Source: Rhodospirillaceae bacterium (GTDB lineage: Bacteria > Pseudomonadota > Alphaproteobacteria > UBA8366). From it: DNA of 40,066 nucleotides. The notes below the pieces were generated by a model. It was not told the origin of the DNA, did not search any database, and was given only the letters and a program-made list of their open reading frames with translations. The position numbers and the translations under genes are program-made. Shown in pieces: positions 8,448-16,832 of this stretch (positions within the stretch are counted from its first letter, which is position 1; each line of letters begins with the position of its first letter). The stretch is taken from assembly GCA_002716125.1 (NCBI GenBank), contig PAZH01000051.1:1-40066 (forward strand), read 5' to 3'.

Positions 8448-9305
8448 TTACTCGATCACGACGAACGTGCGGACCTCGATGCTTTCGCGCGGTGCCGCGT
8501 TCGGCTTGCTCTCCGGCAACTCAAACGCGCCATGCGGCGTAAAGTGGGCGCGGCCATCGTCGATGCTATCCCATCCTTTGATGAGAATGACTTCGTCACG
8601 CGCCATCTCCGATGCATAATACCAGCGCTGTCCAGGACCGTACGCGACTTGATAGATTTCACCGACGCGGTCCGCGAAAACCTGATCGGTCGCCACAAGC
8701 TCCTCCTCGGCGAGGCTCGACGCATCCGCCAGCGCCAACGGCGAGCTTTCGACGGGGCCGGTAATCGGGCGCCAGACATTCACCTGAAGGATCCGGGCAC
8801 CTGATTCGATCAAACGCTCGTATTCGTCTTCACCGAGAACATCCTTGGCACGCTGCGGCCCACTCTTGACCGTATAGTCGACATGAACACGGGTCGCAGG
8901 CTTGCGGAGACCATCCGGGTTCTCGGCACCCGCGGTCCCATCCGAGCGTCTGGTGACGTCGAAAATAGCCACCTGGCTTGCCCCGAAGCGCTCCGTCAAC
9001 AGCGCCCTAATCTCCGCGTGGTAATCCGTTTCGACGGCCGCGTCGTCATAGAGGTCCTCCACTTCGGTGACGTCTTGCTGCAGCTCGAACCCTTCCCGGT
9101 CGATCGATAGCTCATCTTTGATGGCGCGCATATCGGCCACCTCGACCTCGACGTCCTCGATTTCAAAGAACAACTTGGCTTCGCCGCCGGTTAACGCCGT
9201 GCTGTGGAAGACCGGCTTGGTCTCCTGGGGCACGATAAAGGAAAGCGTACCGTTCACGCTCGGCGGCGCGTTCGGTTCCGACGATTGCGCATTTACTTGG
9301 CTCAT
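8448..9305 (-). CDS. CmcJ/NvfI-family putative Fe(II)/2-oxoglutarate enzyme
   Basis: A 285-residue protein that I recognise as the CmcJ/NvfI/AsaB-like family by RVHVDYT (140-146), NVWRPI (176-181), PLALADASSL, GQRWYYASEM, DEVILIKGWDS, PHGAF and a C-terminal RESIEVRTFV. His141, Asp143 and His258 could form a metal-binding facial triad and Arg273 could bind the 2-oxoglutarate carboxylate. This is an analogy to fungal NvfI, not a proof. Fungal members act in secondary metabolism as hydroxylases, desaturases or endoperoxidases, and CmcJ acts in cephamycin biosynthesis. Here there is no biosynthetic cluster, only an SDR upstream and a ketopantoate-reductase-like gene downstream. GAGGAC upstream of the ATG supports the start. 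The substrate is unknown. Confidence 0.8.
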   Translation of the reverse strand: MSQVNAQSSEPNAPPSVNGTLSFIVPQETKPVFHSTALTGGEAKLFFEIEDVEVEVADMRAIKDELSIDREGFELQQDVTEVEDLYDDAAVETDYHAEIRALLTERFGASQVAIFDVTRRSDGTAGAENPDGLRKPATRVHVDYTVKSGPQRAKDVLGEDEYERLIESGARILQVNVWRPITGPVESSPLALADASSLAEEELVATDQVFADRVGEIYQVAYGPGQRWYYASEMARDEVILIKGWDSIDDGRAHFTPHGAFELPESKPNAAPRESIEVRTFVVIE

Positions 9306-9439
9306 TTCTCAGTCCTCATCATTTGTGTGATCGCGCATGTCGAAACATCGCGTCTGTTCAGTTGCCCCTAAGATGGCCCAGATCGACACGTTTTACGACC
9401 GAGTTCTTTTCAATTTCAGATTAGGAATATTAAACCGTA

Positions 9440-10216
9440 TCAAATGCCCGGATTGTCCCGATAACGTTCCTTGAGTTTACGCATTCCGCCAAGCCAGCGG
9501 TCATAATCGCCTGCTTTACCCTGAATATACTTCAGGACAACCGGATGCGGCAGGATGAGAAATTCTTCCTTCTCCATGGTCTGCACGACACATTCGGCGA
9601 GTTCGTCCGGATCGATCATACCATCGACCGAGGCGACGCCTTGCTCCCGGCCTTGGGTCATCGCAGTGCGAACCGCTTGCGGGCACAAGACGGAAACCTT
9701 TACGCCCCGCGTGCCATATTCGATGGAAAGCCATTCGGCAAAGGAAACGGCGGCATGTTTCGTCACGGCATACGTCGCGGAGCCCACATGCGACAACAAA
9801 CCGGCGGCCGACGCCGTATTCACAAGGTACCCGTCACCCCGTGCCGCCATCTTCGGCGCGACGAGGCGGGCGGCGTAAACGTGCGCCATCACATGAATAT
9901 CCCAGTTCAACTGCCACTCATCATTCGAGGCGTACACGTCTCCAAGGCGCGCGATGCCTGCGTTCGAACAAAAGATATCGATCGGCCCGACTTCGTTCTC
10001 CGCTCGTTCGACTAAGGTTTGAATTTCGCTTTCTTTGGTCACGTCCGTGACGACGGCAAGTCCGCCGACTTCCTCGGCGACCGCGACGAGGGCCTCCTCC
10101 TGCACATCGGCAACGACAATCCCTGCCGCACCTTCGGCCTTAAACCGTCGCGCCAACTCGCGGCCAATGCCGCTCGCGCCGCCGGTGATCACCGCAACCT
10201 TGCCTTCAATTTTCAT
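9440..10216 (-). CDS. Short-chain dehydrogenase/reductase
   Basis: A 258-residue classical SDR. The cofactor motif TGGASGIG lies at residues 11-18, NAG at 85-87, and the catalytic set Ser136 (NTASAAG), Tyr149 and Lys153 (YAVTK) is intact. Asp at the end of beta-2 (VVADVQ) suggests NAD(H) preference. The ATG at 10216 is preferred to the one at 10222 because GGGGGA then has normal spacing. The lack of any clear substrate signature leaves the alcohol or ketone substrate open. It is divergent from the enolase-superfamily gene at 10362, sharing a 145-bp intergenic region that should hold both promoters, and 134 bp upstream of the CmcJ-like gene. Confidence 0.92.
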   Translation of the reverse strand: MKIEGKVAVITGGASGIGRELARRFKAEGAAGIVVADVQEEALVAVAEEVGGLAVVTDVTKESEIQTLVERAENEVGPIDIFCSNAGIARLGDVYASNDEWQLNWDIHVMAHVYAARLVAPKMAARGDGYLVNTASAAGLLSHVGSATYAVTKHAAVSFAEWLSIEYGTRGVKVSVLCPQAVRTAMTQGREQGVASVDGMIDPDELAECVVQTMEKEEFLILPHPVVLKYIQGKAGDYDRWLGGMRKLKERYRDNPGI

Positions 10217-10361
10217 TCTCATCCCCCATCGGATTGTGCGTTTTGCTCAAACATAGCGAACCAAACATGACGGCGCATCAAGGGACTTTACGGTTTCCCC
10301 ATCGTGCCGAGCACATAGATTATCCAGGAAGACTGAATCGATTACTGAAAGGGGCAACCCC

Positions 10362-11456
10362 GTGAAAATTACCGGCTTCGAAGTCACCGCGTTGAATATC
10401 CCGGAGGACGATCCGCTCGCGAATATGCCGGAAGAGGCGGGGCGAATGCGACCCGTCGTCATCCTGCGGCTTAGAACCGACAACGGCCTCGAAGGCATCG
10501 GTGTGACGTTCTACGGCGGGAAGATGACCGGGAGCTTAAAAGTCGCCGTCGAGGAGCTTTCCGCTCTGACGGTTGGCGAAGATCCGCTCCGAATAGAACA
10601 CATCGTGGGGAAACTGCGTGCCGGCACGGGCGATTCATGCGGTCCCGGCGGAATCTTTACCTTGGCGCTCTCTGCCATCGACGTTGCGCTTTGGGATATC
10701 AAGGGCAAGTTCTTGGAGCAGCCTTTATGGAAATTGCTCGGCGGTCATCGGGACCGCGTGCCGACATACGCATCGGGCGCTTTGCGCCGCGGCCTCACGG
10801 ACGATCAGGCGCAACAGGCGGCACAAACGCTGCTCGATAAAGGGTTCCGGGAAATGAAAACCCAGATGGCATTACCCGGCAATCCATCACCGGAGGACGA
10901 GCTGCGGCGCATTCGCGTGATCCGGGATGTGATCGGCCCCGATATCAAGTTGATGTGCGACATCAACCAGCGTTGGCGTCCGGAGCAAGCCATCGACATT
11001 GGCAGCCGCGCTGAAGATGTCGGCCTATTCTGGCTCGAAGACGTGACGACGGCTGACGACTATGCCGGATTGGCGCGCGTCACGGCCGCACTGAACACGC
11101 CGATCGCCGGTGGCGAATACCTTTGGGGGATCGCCCCTTTTCGCCAGATGATCGAGGCGCGTTCCGTCGATATCGTCATGGTCGATATCGTCCGGGCGGG
11201 CGGCGTCACGCAATGGATGAAGATCGCCGGTATGGCGGAGGCCTTTAACTTGCCGATCGTGAGCCACGTTATGCCGGAAATTCTTGTACATGTCGTCGCC
11301 GCGTGCCCGAACGGTCTCACCGTCGAGTACATGCCGTGGATGCTTTGCCTCTACGAAGAAACCCCCGCGGTCGAGAACGGTGAGATGGCCTTGCCGGACA
11401 AGCCGGGCCTGGGCCTCAAGTTCGATGAGGCGGCGATTTCGTCATACAAAGCCTAA
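10362..11456 (+). CDS. Mandelate racemase/muconate lactonizing enzyme family protein
   Basis: A 364-residue enolase-superfamily protein. An N-terminal capping domain (1-125) precedes a TIM barrel with metal ligands Asp200 (LMCDINQRW), Glu226 (FWLEDV) and Glu252 (GGEYLW). Asp275 and His302 (VSHVMPE) form the mandelate-racemase type dyad, and Glu322 follows with the same spacing. On the other face the usual KxK reads Lys166-Thr-Gln168, so the second, catalytic Lys is Gln. This points to a dehydratase or racemase-like reaction on a hydroxy acid that uses mainly the His/Asp side. It starts at GTG with AAAGGGG upstream, and the molybdenum hydroxylase gene begins 81 bp downstream. The substrate is undetermined. 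Confidence 0.9.
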   Translation: MKITGFEVTALNIPEDDPLANMPEEAGRMRPVVILRLRTDNGLEGIGVTFYGGKMTGSLKVAVEELSALTVGEDPLRIEHIVGKLRAGTGDSCGPGGIFTLALSAIDVALWDIKGKFLEQPLWKLLGGHRDRVPTYASGALRRGLTDDQAQQAAQTLLDKGFREMKTQMALPGNPSPEDELRRIRVIRDVIGPDIKLMCDINQRWRPEQAIDIGSRAEDVGLFWLEDVTTADDYAGLARVTAALNTPIAGGEYLWGIAPFRQMIEARSVDIVMVDIVRAGGVTQWMKIAGMAEAFNLPIVSHVMPEILVHVVAACPNGLTVEYMPWMLCLYEETPAVENGEMALPDKPGLGLKFDEAAISSYKA

Positions 11457-11537
11457 CAAACGTATTCATATTTTTTCAGGTGACGGTGGGCCAATTCGGA
11501 CCAATTCCTTGAAGGTGACGTCACGGGAGATTGCACG

Positions 11538-13859
11538 ATGAGATTTGCACTTGGCCAATCGGCACCGCGGGTAGAAGACCTCAGACTCTTGAGAGGTGGC
11601 GGTCGCTATACGGACGACATCAATCTTCAAGGCCAGGCCTACGCCTATATGCTGCGTTCACCTTATTCGCATGCCCGTATCCGGTCCATCGACACGTCGG
11701 AGGCTGCGGCCATGCCGGGGGTCATTAAGGTTTACACCGGAACGGAAATTGCCGCGGCGGGCCTTGGCCGGATGCCCTGTCTCGCCGCGAAACTCCTCCC
11801 GCTCACGCGGCCCGACGGCTCGCCGATGTACGAGCCGAAACGATTGGCGCTCTCAGAGGACAAGGTCGCCTTTGTCGGCGACTACGTCGCCTTTGTTGTC
11901 GCGGAAACGCGGGCGCAGGCACGCGACGCTGCCGATCTGATAGAAGTCGATTACGAAGAGCTCGATCCGGTCGTTGAAATTCAGGATGCCTTGGCGACGA
12001 CCCCGACTGCAATTTGGGATGATTGCCCGGACAATATCTGTTTCCGTATGGATGTCGGCGATAAGGCCGCGACCGATACGGCATTCGCAAATGCCCACCA
12101 CGTCAGCCGCGTTGAAATCCCCTTCGCCCGCGTCGCCATCAACCCCATGGAACCGCGCGCCGCCATTGGCGAGTACGACCGCTTCGAAGACCGCTACACG
12201 CTGCATTCGGGCAATCAGTTTCCCCACGATTTGCGCGCCTGGATGGCCCAATCCGTTCTGAACATCCCGGAGAGCAAACTGCGGATCATCAGCCCGGACA
12301 TGGGTGGTTCCTTCGGGCTTCGTTCCAGCTGTTTCCCGGAGCTGATGCTGGTTCTTTGGGCGGCCAAACAGCTCGAGCGGCCGGTTAAATGGATCAATGA
12401 ACGTTCCGACGGCATTCTCGAAGAGCATGCCCGCGATTTTCATATGGCGGTCGAACTTGCCCTCGATGAGAACGGCACGTTCCTCGGGCTTCGTGTCGAG
12501 AAGAGTGCCAGTGTCGGTGCCTATCTGAATAATTTCGGCCCCCTGCCCGCCTTCGGTAATCTCGGCGGTATCGCCGGCGTCTACACGACGCCCGCGATCT
12601 CGGCCACCATCACCGGTGTCTTCACCAACGCGGCGCCCACCAGCCCCTATCGCGGTGCGGGGCGCCCCGAAGCGACGCTTGCGATCGAGCAAGTCATCGA
12701 CCTTGCGGCGCGCGAGATGGGAATCGACCGGATCGAGTTGCGGCGCCGAAACATCATTCCACCCGACGCGTTCCCTTATCAAACCGCGCTGACCTACAAC
12801 TACGACAGCGGTGAGTTCGAGCGGAACATGGACCGGGCGTTGGAGATGGCGGACGCGGCCGGCTTCGAGGCCCGGCGTGCGCAATCGCAATCCGAAGGCA
12901 AACTGCGTGGCCTTGGGATGGCCAATGCAATCGAGCAAGCGGCCGGCATGTTCGACGAAGGCGGTGAAATCCGTTTCGACCAGGAAGGTCACATTACCGT
13001 CTTCATGGGCACTCATGCGCACGGCCAAGGCCATGAGACGGTCTTTAAGCAATTGCTGTCCGAAAAGCTCGGCCTCGAATTCGAGCAAATCCGCTACGTC
13101 CAAGGCGACACCGATATGGTCAACTACGGCCACGGGACCGGCGGCTCCCGCGTCTCCGGTCTGGGTGGCGCCGCACTCCTTGGCGCGGCGGAGAAAGTCA
13201 TCGAGAAAGGCCGCCGGATTGCCGCCCATAACTTGGAGGCCGCAGAAGTCGACATCGAATTCTCGGCGGGACGTTTCGCCGTCGCCGGCACCGACCGCGG
13301 CCTCGATATGAAGGAAGTGGCCGCCCTCGCCTTCCAACCCGCCATGCTGCCGCCCGGCATGGAGAGCGGCCTCAACGGCTTCGATACCTTCAAGTCGCCG
13401 GGCCCGACCTTCCCGAACGCCTGTCACGTATCGGAAGTGGAGATCGACCCCGAAACCGGTGTCGTGACCGTTCTACGCTATCTTGCGGTAGACGATGTCG
13501 GTACGGTCATGAATCCGCTCCTGCTCAAGGGGCAGTTGCATGGCGGCATCGTGCAAGGAATCGCGCAGATTCTCGGCGAGCGAATAGTCATGGACGAATC
13601 GGGGCAGGTCCTCACCGGCTCCTTCATGGACTATCACATGCCGCGCGCCGACGAATATCCGTCTTTCGAGATCGAAAGTCATATCGTTCCAAGCCCCCGT
13701 AATCCGCTTGGCATTAAGGGCGCCGGTGAAGCCGGAACCGTCGGGGCCGTTGCCTGCCTGGCGAGCGCGATCCACGATGCACTGGCGCCACTGGGTATAT
13801 CGTCGATCGACTTCCCGGCAACGCCGGAGCGGATATGGCAAGCGGTGAAGGCTGCCTAA
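11538..13859 (+). CDS. Xanthine dehydrogenase-family molybdopterin-binding large subunit (form II CoxL-like)
   Basis: A 773-residue molybdenum hydroxylase large subunit. The N-terminal a/b-hammerhead domain (about 1-135: GRYTDDI, SPYSHARI, GVIKVYTG) leads into the Mo-cofactor domains with NPMEPRAAIGEYD, DMGGSFG, PYRGAGRPEA near residues 369-378, GTHAHGQGHETVF and catalytic Glu731 in GIKGAGEAG. The AYRGAGR-like loop places it with form II enzymes rather than true CO dehydrogenase (AYRCSFR). It would hydroxylate an aldehyde or N-heterocycle carbon. Such enzymes normally need FAD (medium) and 2Fe-2S (small) subunits, but neither is encoded nearby, so it is an orphan in this window. The methyltransferase gene follows directly or overlaps it. 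Confidence 0.93.
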   Translation: MRFALGQSAPRVEDLRLLRGGGRYTDDINLQGQAYAYMLRSPYSHARIRSIDTSEAAAMPGVIKVYTGTEIAAAGLGRMPCLAAKLLPLTRPDGSPMYEPKRLALSEDKVAFVGDYVAFVVAETRAQARDAADLIEVDYEELDPVVEIQDALATTPTAIWDDCPDNICFRMDVGDKAATDTAFANAHHVSRVEIPFARVAINPMEPRAAIGEYDRFEDRYTLHSGNQFPHDLRAWMAQSVLNIPESKLRIISPDMGGSFGLRSSCFPELMLVLWAAKQLERPVKWINERSDGILEEHARDFHMAVELALDENGTFLGLRVEKSASVGAYLNNFGPLPAFGNLGGIAGVYTTPAISATITGVFTNAAPTSPYRGAGRPEATLAIEQVIDLAAREMGIDRIELRRRNIIPPDAFPYQTALTYNYDSGEFERNMDRALEMADAAGFEARRAQSQSEGKLRGLGMANAIEQAAGMFDEGGEIRFDQEGHITVFMGTHAHGQGHETVFKQLLSEKLGLEFEQIRYVQGDTDMVNYGHGTGGSRVSGLGGAALLGAAEKVIEKGRRIAAHNLEAAEVDIEFSAGRFAVAGTDRGLDMKEVAALAFQPAMLPPGMESGLNGFDTFKSPGPTFPNACHVSEVEIDPETGVVTVLRYLAVDDVGTVMNPLLLKGQLHGGIVQGIAQILGERIVMDESGQVLTGSFMDYHMPRADEYPSFEIESHIVPSPRNPLGIKGAGEAGTVGAVACLASAIHDALAPLGISSIDFPATPERIWQAVKAA

Positions 13860-13864
13860 GGTCG

Positions 13865-14704
13865 ATGGAAGCGCATACCGATAGTGTTGCCGCGCACTAC
13901 GCGCGAGAGAATCTGAGCGATGCGATCTGCGCGGCAATCGAGGCCGATGGCAAAGACTTATCCGCCCTCACTGTCGACGACCTTCAAATGGTCGACGAAT
14001 TCCATACGCGCGGCCGTCAGACCACGGTCGAAGTCGTTGGTCTGATGGACTTCGAGCCCGACCATCAGGTCGTCGACCTCGGGAGCGGTCTCGGCGGGCC
14101 TGCACGCTATATCGCTTCCCAGTTCGATTGTCAGGTTTCCGGCATCGATCTCACATCGAGTTTTGTCGATGCCGCCCGACGCTTATCCGAACTTGTCGGC
14201 CTGGGAGAGAAGACCCGATTTCACAACGGCAGCGCGCTAGATACGCCCTTCGACGATGCCTGTTTCGACCGCGCCGTGACCATTCAAATGCAGATGGGGA
14301 TCGCGGACAAAGCGGCGTTTTATCGCGAGGTCTTCCGCATTCTGAAGCCGGGCGGCCGGTTTGCCTTTCAAGACATCGTCGCCGGGCCGGCGGACGGCGC
14401 CATCCATACGCCGACGCCCTGGGCGACGGAACCGGGGCAAAGCTTTCTCAAGCCGCACGCCGAACTTCACGACACGATCGGAGCCGCCGGATTCGAGAAC
14501 GAGATCTGGCGCGATACGACAGCCGCCATGAAAGAGTGGCAGGCCCGCCAAAGGGCGCAGCCGAAGCCGGAAGGCCTGCGCCCGGCGCTCGGTATTCATC
14601 TCGTACTCGGCCCGACGGCTGACCATAAACGCCGCAATACCGCGCAAAACCTCATGGAAGACCGGATCGGCTACGTGCAGGCCGTGTTCCGCAAGCCGGG
14701 CTAA
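13865..14704 (+). CDS. Class I SAM-dependent methyltransferase
   Basis: A 279-residue Rossmann-fold methyltransferase. Motif I is VVDLGSGLGGPAR, followed by SGIDLT (post I), DRAVTIQMQMGI (motif II), and ILKPGGRFAFQDI (motif III). The N-terminal VDEFHTRGR block and the TPTPWATEP segment resemble sarcosine/dimethylglycine or small-molecule N-methyltransferases of the UbiE-like group. The ATG at 13865 is 5 bp after the molybdenum hydroxylase stop, with AAGG close upstream. An in-frame ATG at 13835 would overlap that gene by 25 bp. The coupling suggests a shared pathway with the hydroxylase and perhaps the enolase-superfamily enzyme. Its acceptor is unknown. It converges with terC only 6 bp away. 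Confidence 0.88.
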   Translation: MEAHTDSVAAHYARENLSDAICAAIEADGKDLSALTVDDLQMVDEFHTRGRQTTVEVVGLMDFEPDHQVVDLGSGLGGPARYIASQFDCQVSGIDLTSSFVDAARRLSELVGLGEKTRFHNGSALDTPFDDACFDRAVTIQMQMGIADKAAFYREVFRILKPGGRFAFQDIVAGPADGAIHTPTPWATEPGQSFLKPHAELHDTIGAAGFENEIWRDTTAAMKEWQARQRAQPKPEGLRPALGIHLVLGPTADHKRRNTAQNLMEDRIGYVQAVFRKPG

Positions 14705-14710
14705 ACGCGC

Positions 14711-15349
14711 CTAAGAAGCGGGCGCGTTGATCACCTGATAGACTTCGCCGCTGCCCTGCCAAATCATCTGGACCGCGACATAGGCGATAATCGCGAGCCC
14801 GAGATAACCGAGCCAATTGTGCTTCTCCAGCAGTTTCGCGATGAAGTTTGCCGTCAATGCCATCAAAGCGATCGATAGGACCAAACCAAAGATCAGCATC
14901 TCCAGGTGATCGCGGGCCGCGCCGGCGACCGCCAGCACATTGTCGAGCGACATCGTCGCATCGGCGACAATGATATTCGTCATCGCGGTCCGCATTGTCT
15001 TCGGCGGGCCTTTCTTGGCGTTCTCTTCCGCCTCCCGCTCCATCTCTTCGACGGTGCCGCCGGCGCGGATTTCCTGCCACATCCGCCAACACACCCAGAG
15101 CAGGAGCAAGCCACCCGCAACCTTGATCCCGATGATCGCCAAGAGCTGGACGACGATCACGGCGAAGAAGATGCGGAGAACCGTCGCCCCAATGATCCCC
15201 CAGAAAATCGCTTTTTTGCGGAGCTCCGGCGGCAGGCCGGCCGCCGCCATACCGATGATGATGGCATTGTCCCCCGACATGACGATGTCGATGAGGACGA
15301 TTTGGACGAATGCGCTCGCTTGATCGGCGTTGAACAAGCCCTCTAACAC
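14711..15349 (-). CDS. TerC family integral membrane protein
   Basis: A 212-residue polytopic membrane protein of the TerC/YjbE type. The two conserved half-repeats are DIVMSGDNAIIIGMA near residues 20-34 and DATMSLDNVLAVAGA near 130-144, each in a membrane helix with acidic residues suited to metal transport. About seven hydrophobic segments can be seen. A charged cytosolic loop rich in Glu and Lys lies between (about 95-120). Relatives include manganese exporters and proteins tied to extracytoplasmic metalation, but the ion is inferred. The start is GTG with GGGGA six bases upstream. A 7-bp hairpin (15381-15398) lies in the upstream region. Confidence 0.92.
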   Translation of the reverse strand: MLEGLFNADQASAFVQIVLIDIVMSGDNAIIIGMAAAGLPPELRKKAIFWGIIGATVLRIFFAVIVVQLLAIIGIKVAGGLLLLWVCWRMWQEIRAGGTVEEMEREAEENAKKGPPKTMRTAMTNIIVADATMSLDNVLAVAGAARDHLEMLIFGLVLSIALMALTANFIAKLLEKHNWLGYLGLAIIAYVAVQMIWQGSGEVYQVINAPAS

Positions 15350-15380
15350 GACAGTCCCCGAACGTCGCTTCGCTTCGGTT

Positions 15381-15398
15381 CGCTCGTCTTCACGAGCG
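15381..15398 (-). other. Small hairpin upstream of the TerC gene
   Basis: CGCTCGT and ACGAGCG form a perfect 7-bp inverted repeat around a 4-base loop, 32 bp upstream of the TerC-family start. No T-run follows on either strand, so it is not a typical terminator. It could be an untranslated-leader structure or an operator. No riboswitch consensus was recognised around it. Confidence 0.35.
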
Positions 15399-15523
15399 TG
15401 GATACTCTATTGGTGATCATAACTCCCCCGAACAAGACGGCCCCCTCAAGCCAGCCCCCTTTTTAGAAGATGGGCGCCCGGCTGCAAAGGCTGAAAGGTC
15501 GATAACAGGGTCCGTCGGCGCAT

Positions 15524-16407
15524 TCATCGGCGGAGCGGATCCGTATTCAGGATATTTTTGTCCCGATGGCCTGCCGCCGCACCCGCCGGAAGGATATCGC
15601 TCCACCAATCGTCGGGACTCGAAATCCGATAGATGTCCGCCCGCGACACCGTCAGCCCATCGGGTGCGCACAGCATATTGATGGAGATGAGACCCCGAAA
15701 TTCGTTGTCGGGCTCGCGGAAATAATTCTCGGGATTGAACAACGGCGGCAGATGCCAATACAGAGAATAGTCCATCTCTTGCAGCAGCCGGATCAGCTCG
15801 GGCGATTTTCCCCGGCGGTCGTTCTCGACATAGAGAACCGGTCGGCAACGGCGGATGACGTCGCGAGCGCCCCGGATGACATTCGCTTCCATGCCTTCGA
15901 CGTCGATCTTCATAAACTTGCAGCGGCTGACCTTTAGCGCGTCATCGAGTTGCAGGACACCGATCGTATCGCCGTCTTCCCGGGAGCCGATCCCATGCGC
16001 GCCGAAGAGTCCCGGTTTGGTATGGTCCAACTTCGGCAGGCGGACGGATCCTTGCCGATCGCCGACGGCGGCGTTGACCGTCGGATATGACGCAATCCGT
16101 TCAGCGCGATATTCGCGCAGAGATTTTGAAGCAGGACCGGCTGCGGCTCGAAGGCGATCAACGTCCCTTCTTCGCCGACCGCATTGGCGAGCGGCACCGT
16201 CAGTGATCCGATGTTCGCGCCGACCTCGACCGCGACGTCGCCGGGCTCCAGAAATTCGCACATAAACGCGGCTTCGATCTCGCTGAACTCACCGTAAAGA
16301 TCGAGCGCCTGGCCAATGGTCAGATCGTTGATGTTGTACAACATCATCCCATGACGGCACTCTTTTTGGCGCATATATCCGGCACTGTGGAGCGGCTCCG
16401 TGGGCAT
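15524..16407 (-). pseudogene. FkbM family methyltransferase, interrupted by a single-base frameshift
   Basis: Two overlapping minus-strand frames together encode one FkbM methyltransferase of about 294 residues. The N-terminal part (from ATG 16407 or 16374) has RHGMMLYN, LYGEFSEIE, VAVEVGANIGSLT (SAM motif I) and NIALNGLRH. The C-terminal part in another frame has TVNAAVGDRQGSV, FMKIDVEGMEANVIRGA and PVLYVEN. Adding one base between 16081 and 16082 joins them as NGLRHIRTVNAAVGD, exactly the family pattern. Either the gene is recently inactivated or the assembly has a single-base error. Its start lies 8 bp after the DUF35 gene stop, so it is third in that operon. Intact relatives O-methylate sugars or other metabolites. 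Confidence 0.8.
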
Positions 16408-16415
16408 ACCGGTGT

Positions 16416-16829
16416 CTATCGTGCCAACGTCGCCTGCGGCACTTTTTGGCCGTCCCGCTGCTCATAGACAATCCGAACCGGCTTGCCGATGGCAACGTCG
16501 GCCGGGTCGCAATCGACGACATTCATCATCATGCGGAATCCGTCGGCGAGGTCGATGAGCGCCAGGACATACGGCACGTCGCCCCGGAACGCCGGCGAAG
16601 GTGCGCGGTTGACGATCGTGAAGGTATGCACCGTGCCCGCGGGTTTGGCCTCCTGCCACGCGAGGTCCGTGCTTTCGCATTTCACGCAGGCGGAACGCGG
16701 ATAGAACTGCGCATGACCGCATGATTGGCAACTTTGATAGACCAAGCGCTCTTCGTTGCACGCATCCCAAAACGGCTGGGTGTCGCCGTTCGGGCGGGGA
16801 ACGGGTTTCGGTGTCGGGTTTTCGGACAT
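16416..16829 (-). CDS. Zn-ribbon / OB-fold (DUF35) protein, partner of thiolase-like enzyme
   Basis: A 137-residue DUF35 protein. The N-terminal rubredoxin-like zinc ribbon has Cys34, Cys37, Cys48 and Cys51 (CQSCGH, CVKCES), and an OB fold follows (GTVHTFTIVNR, VPYVLALIDLADG, IGKPVRIVYE). DUF35 proteins usually form complexes with thiolase-like enzymes encoded beside them, as here, with a 3-bp gap and GGGAGGGG upstream formed by the end of the thiolase gene. In steroid side-chain degradation the DUF35 part of ChsH2 activates the aldolase Ltp2. The same kind of partner role is expected here, but the acyl-CoA substrate is not known. Confidence 0.92.
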   Translation of the reverse strand: MSENPTPKPVPRPNGDTQPFWDACNEERLVYQSCQSCGHAQFYPRSACVKCESTDLAWQEAKPAGTVHTFTIVNRAPSPAFRGDVPYVLALIDLADGFRMMMNVVDCDPADVAIGKPVRIVYEQRDGQKVPQATLAR

Positions 16830-16832
16830 GTC

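Noticed and set aside
11853..13427. 524-codon open frame on the minus strand
   Set aside because: It lies fully antisense to the Mo-hydroxylase gene, whose motifs are unmistakable. Long antisense frames are expected in GC-rich DNA, and the protein has no recognisable domain.
14700..14715. Terminator between converging methyltransferase and TerC genes
   Set aside because: Only 6 bp separate the stops and no stem with a T-run was found.
15350..15523. Possible manganese (yybP-ykoY) riboswitch upstream of the TerC gene
   Set aside because: Only a simple 7-bp hairpin is visible; none of the conserved internal loops of that riboswitch could be recognised.
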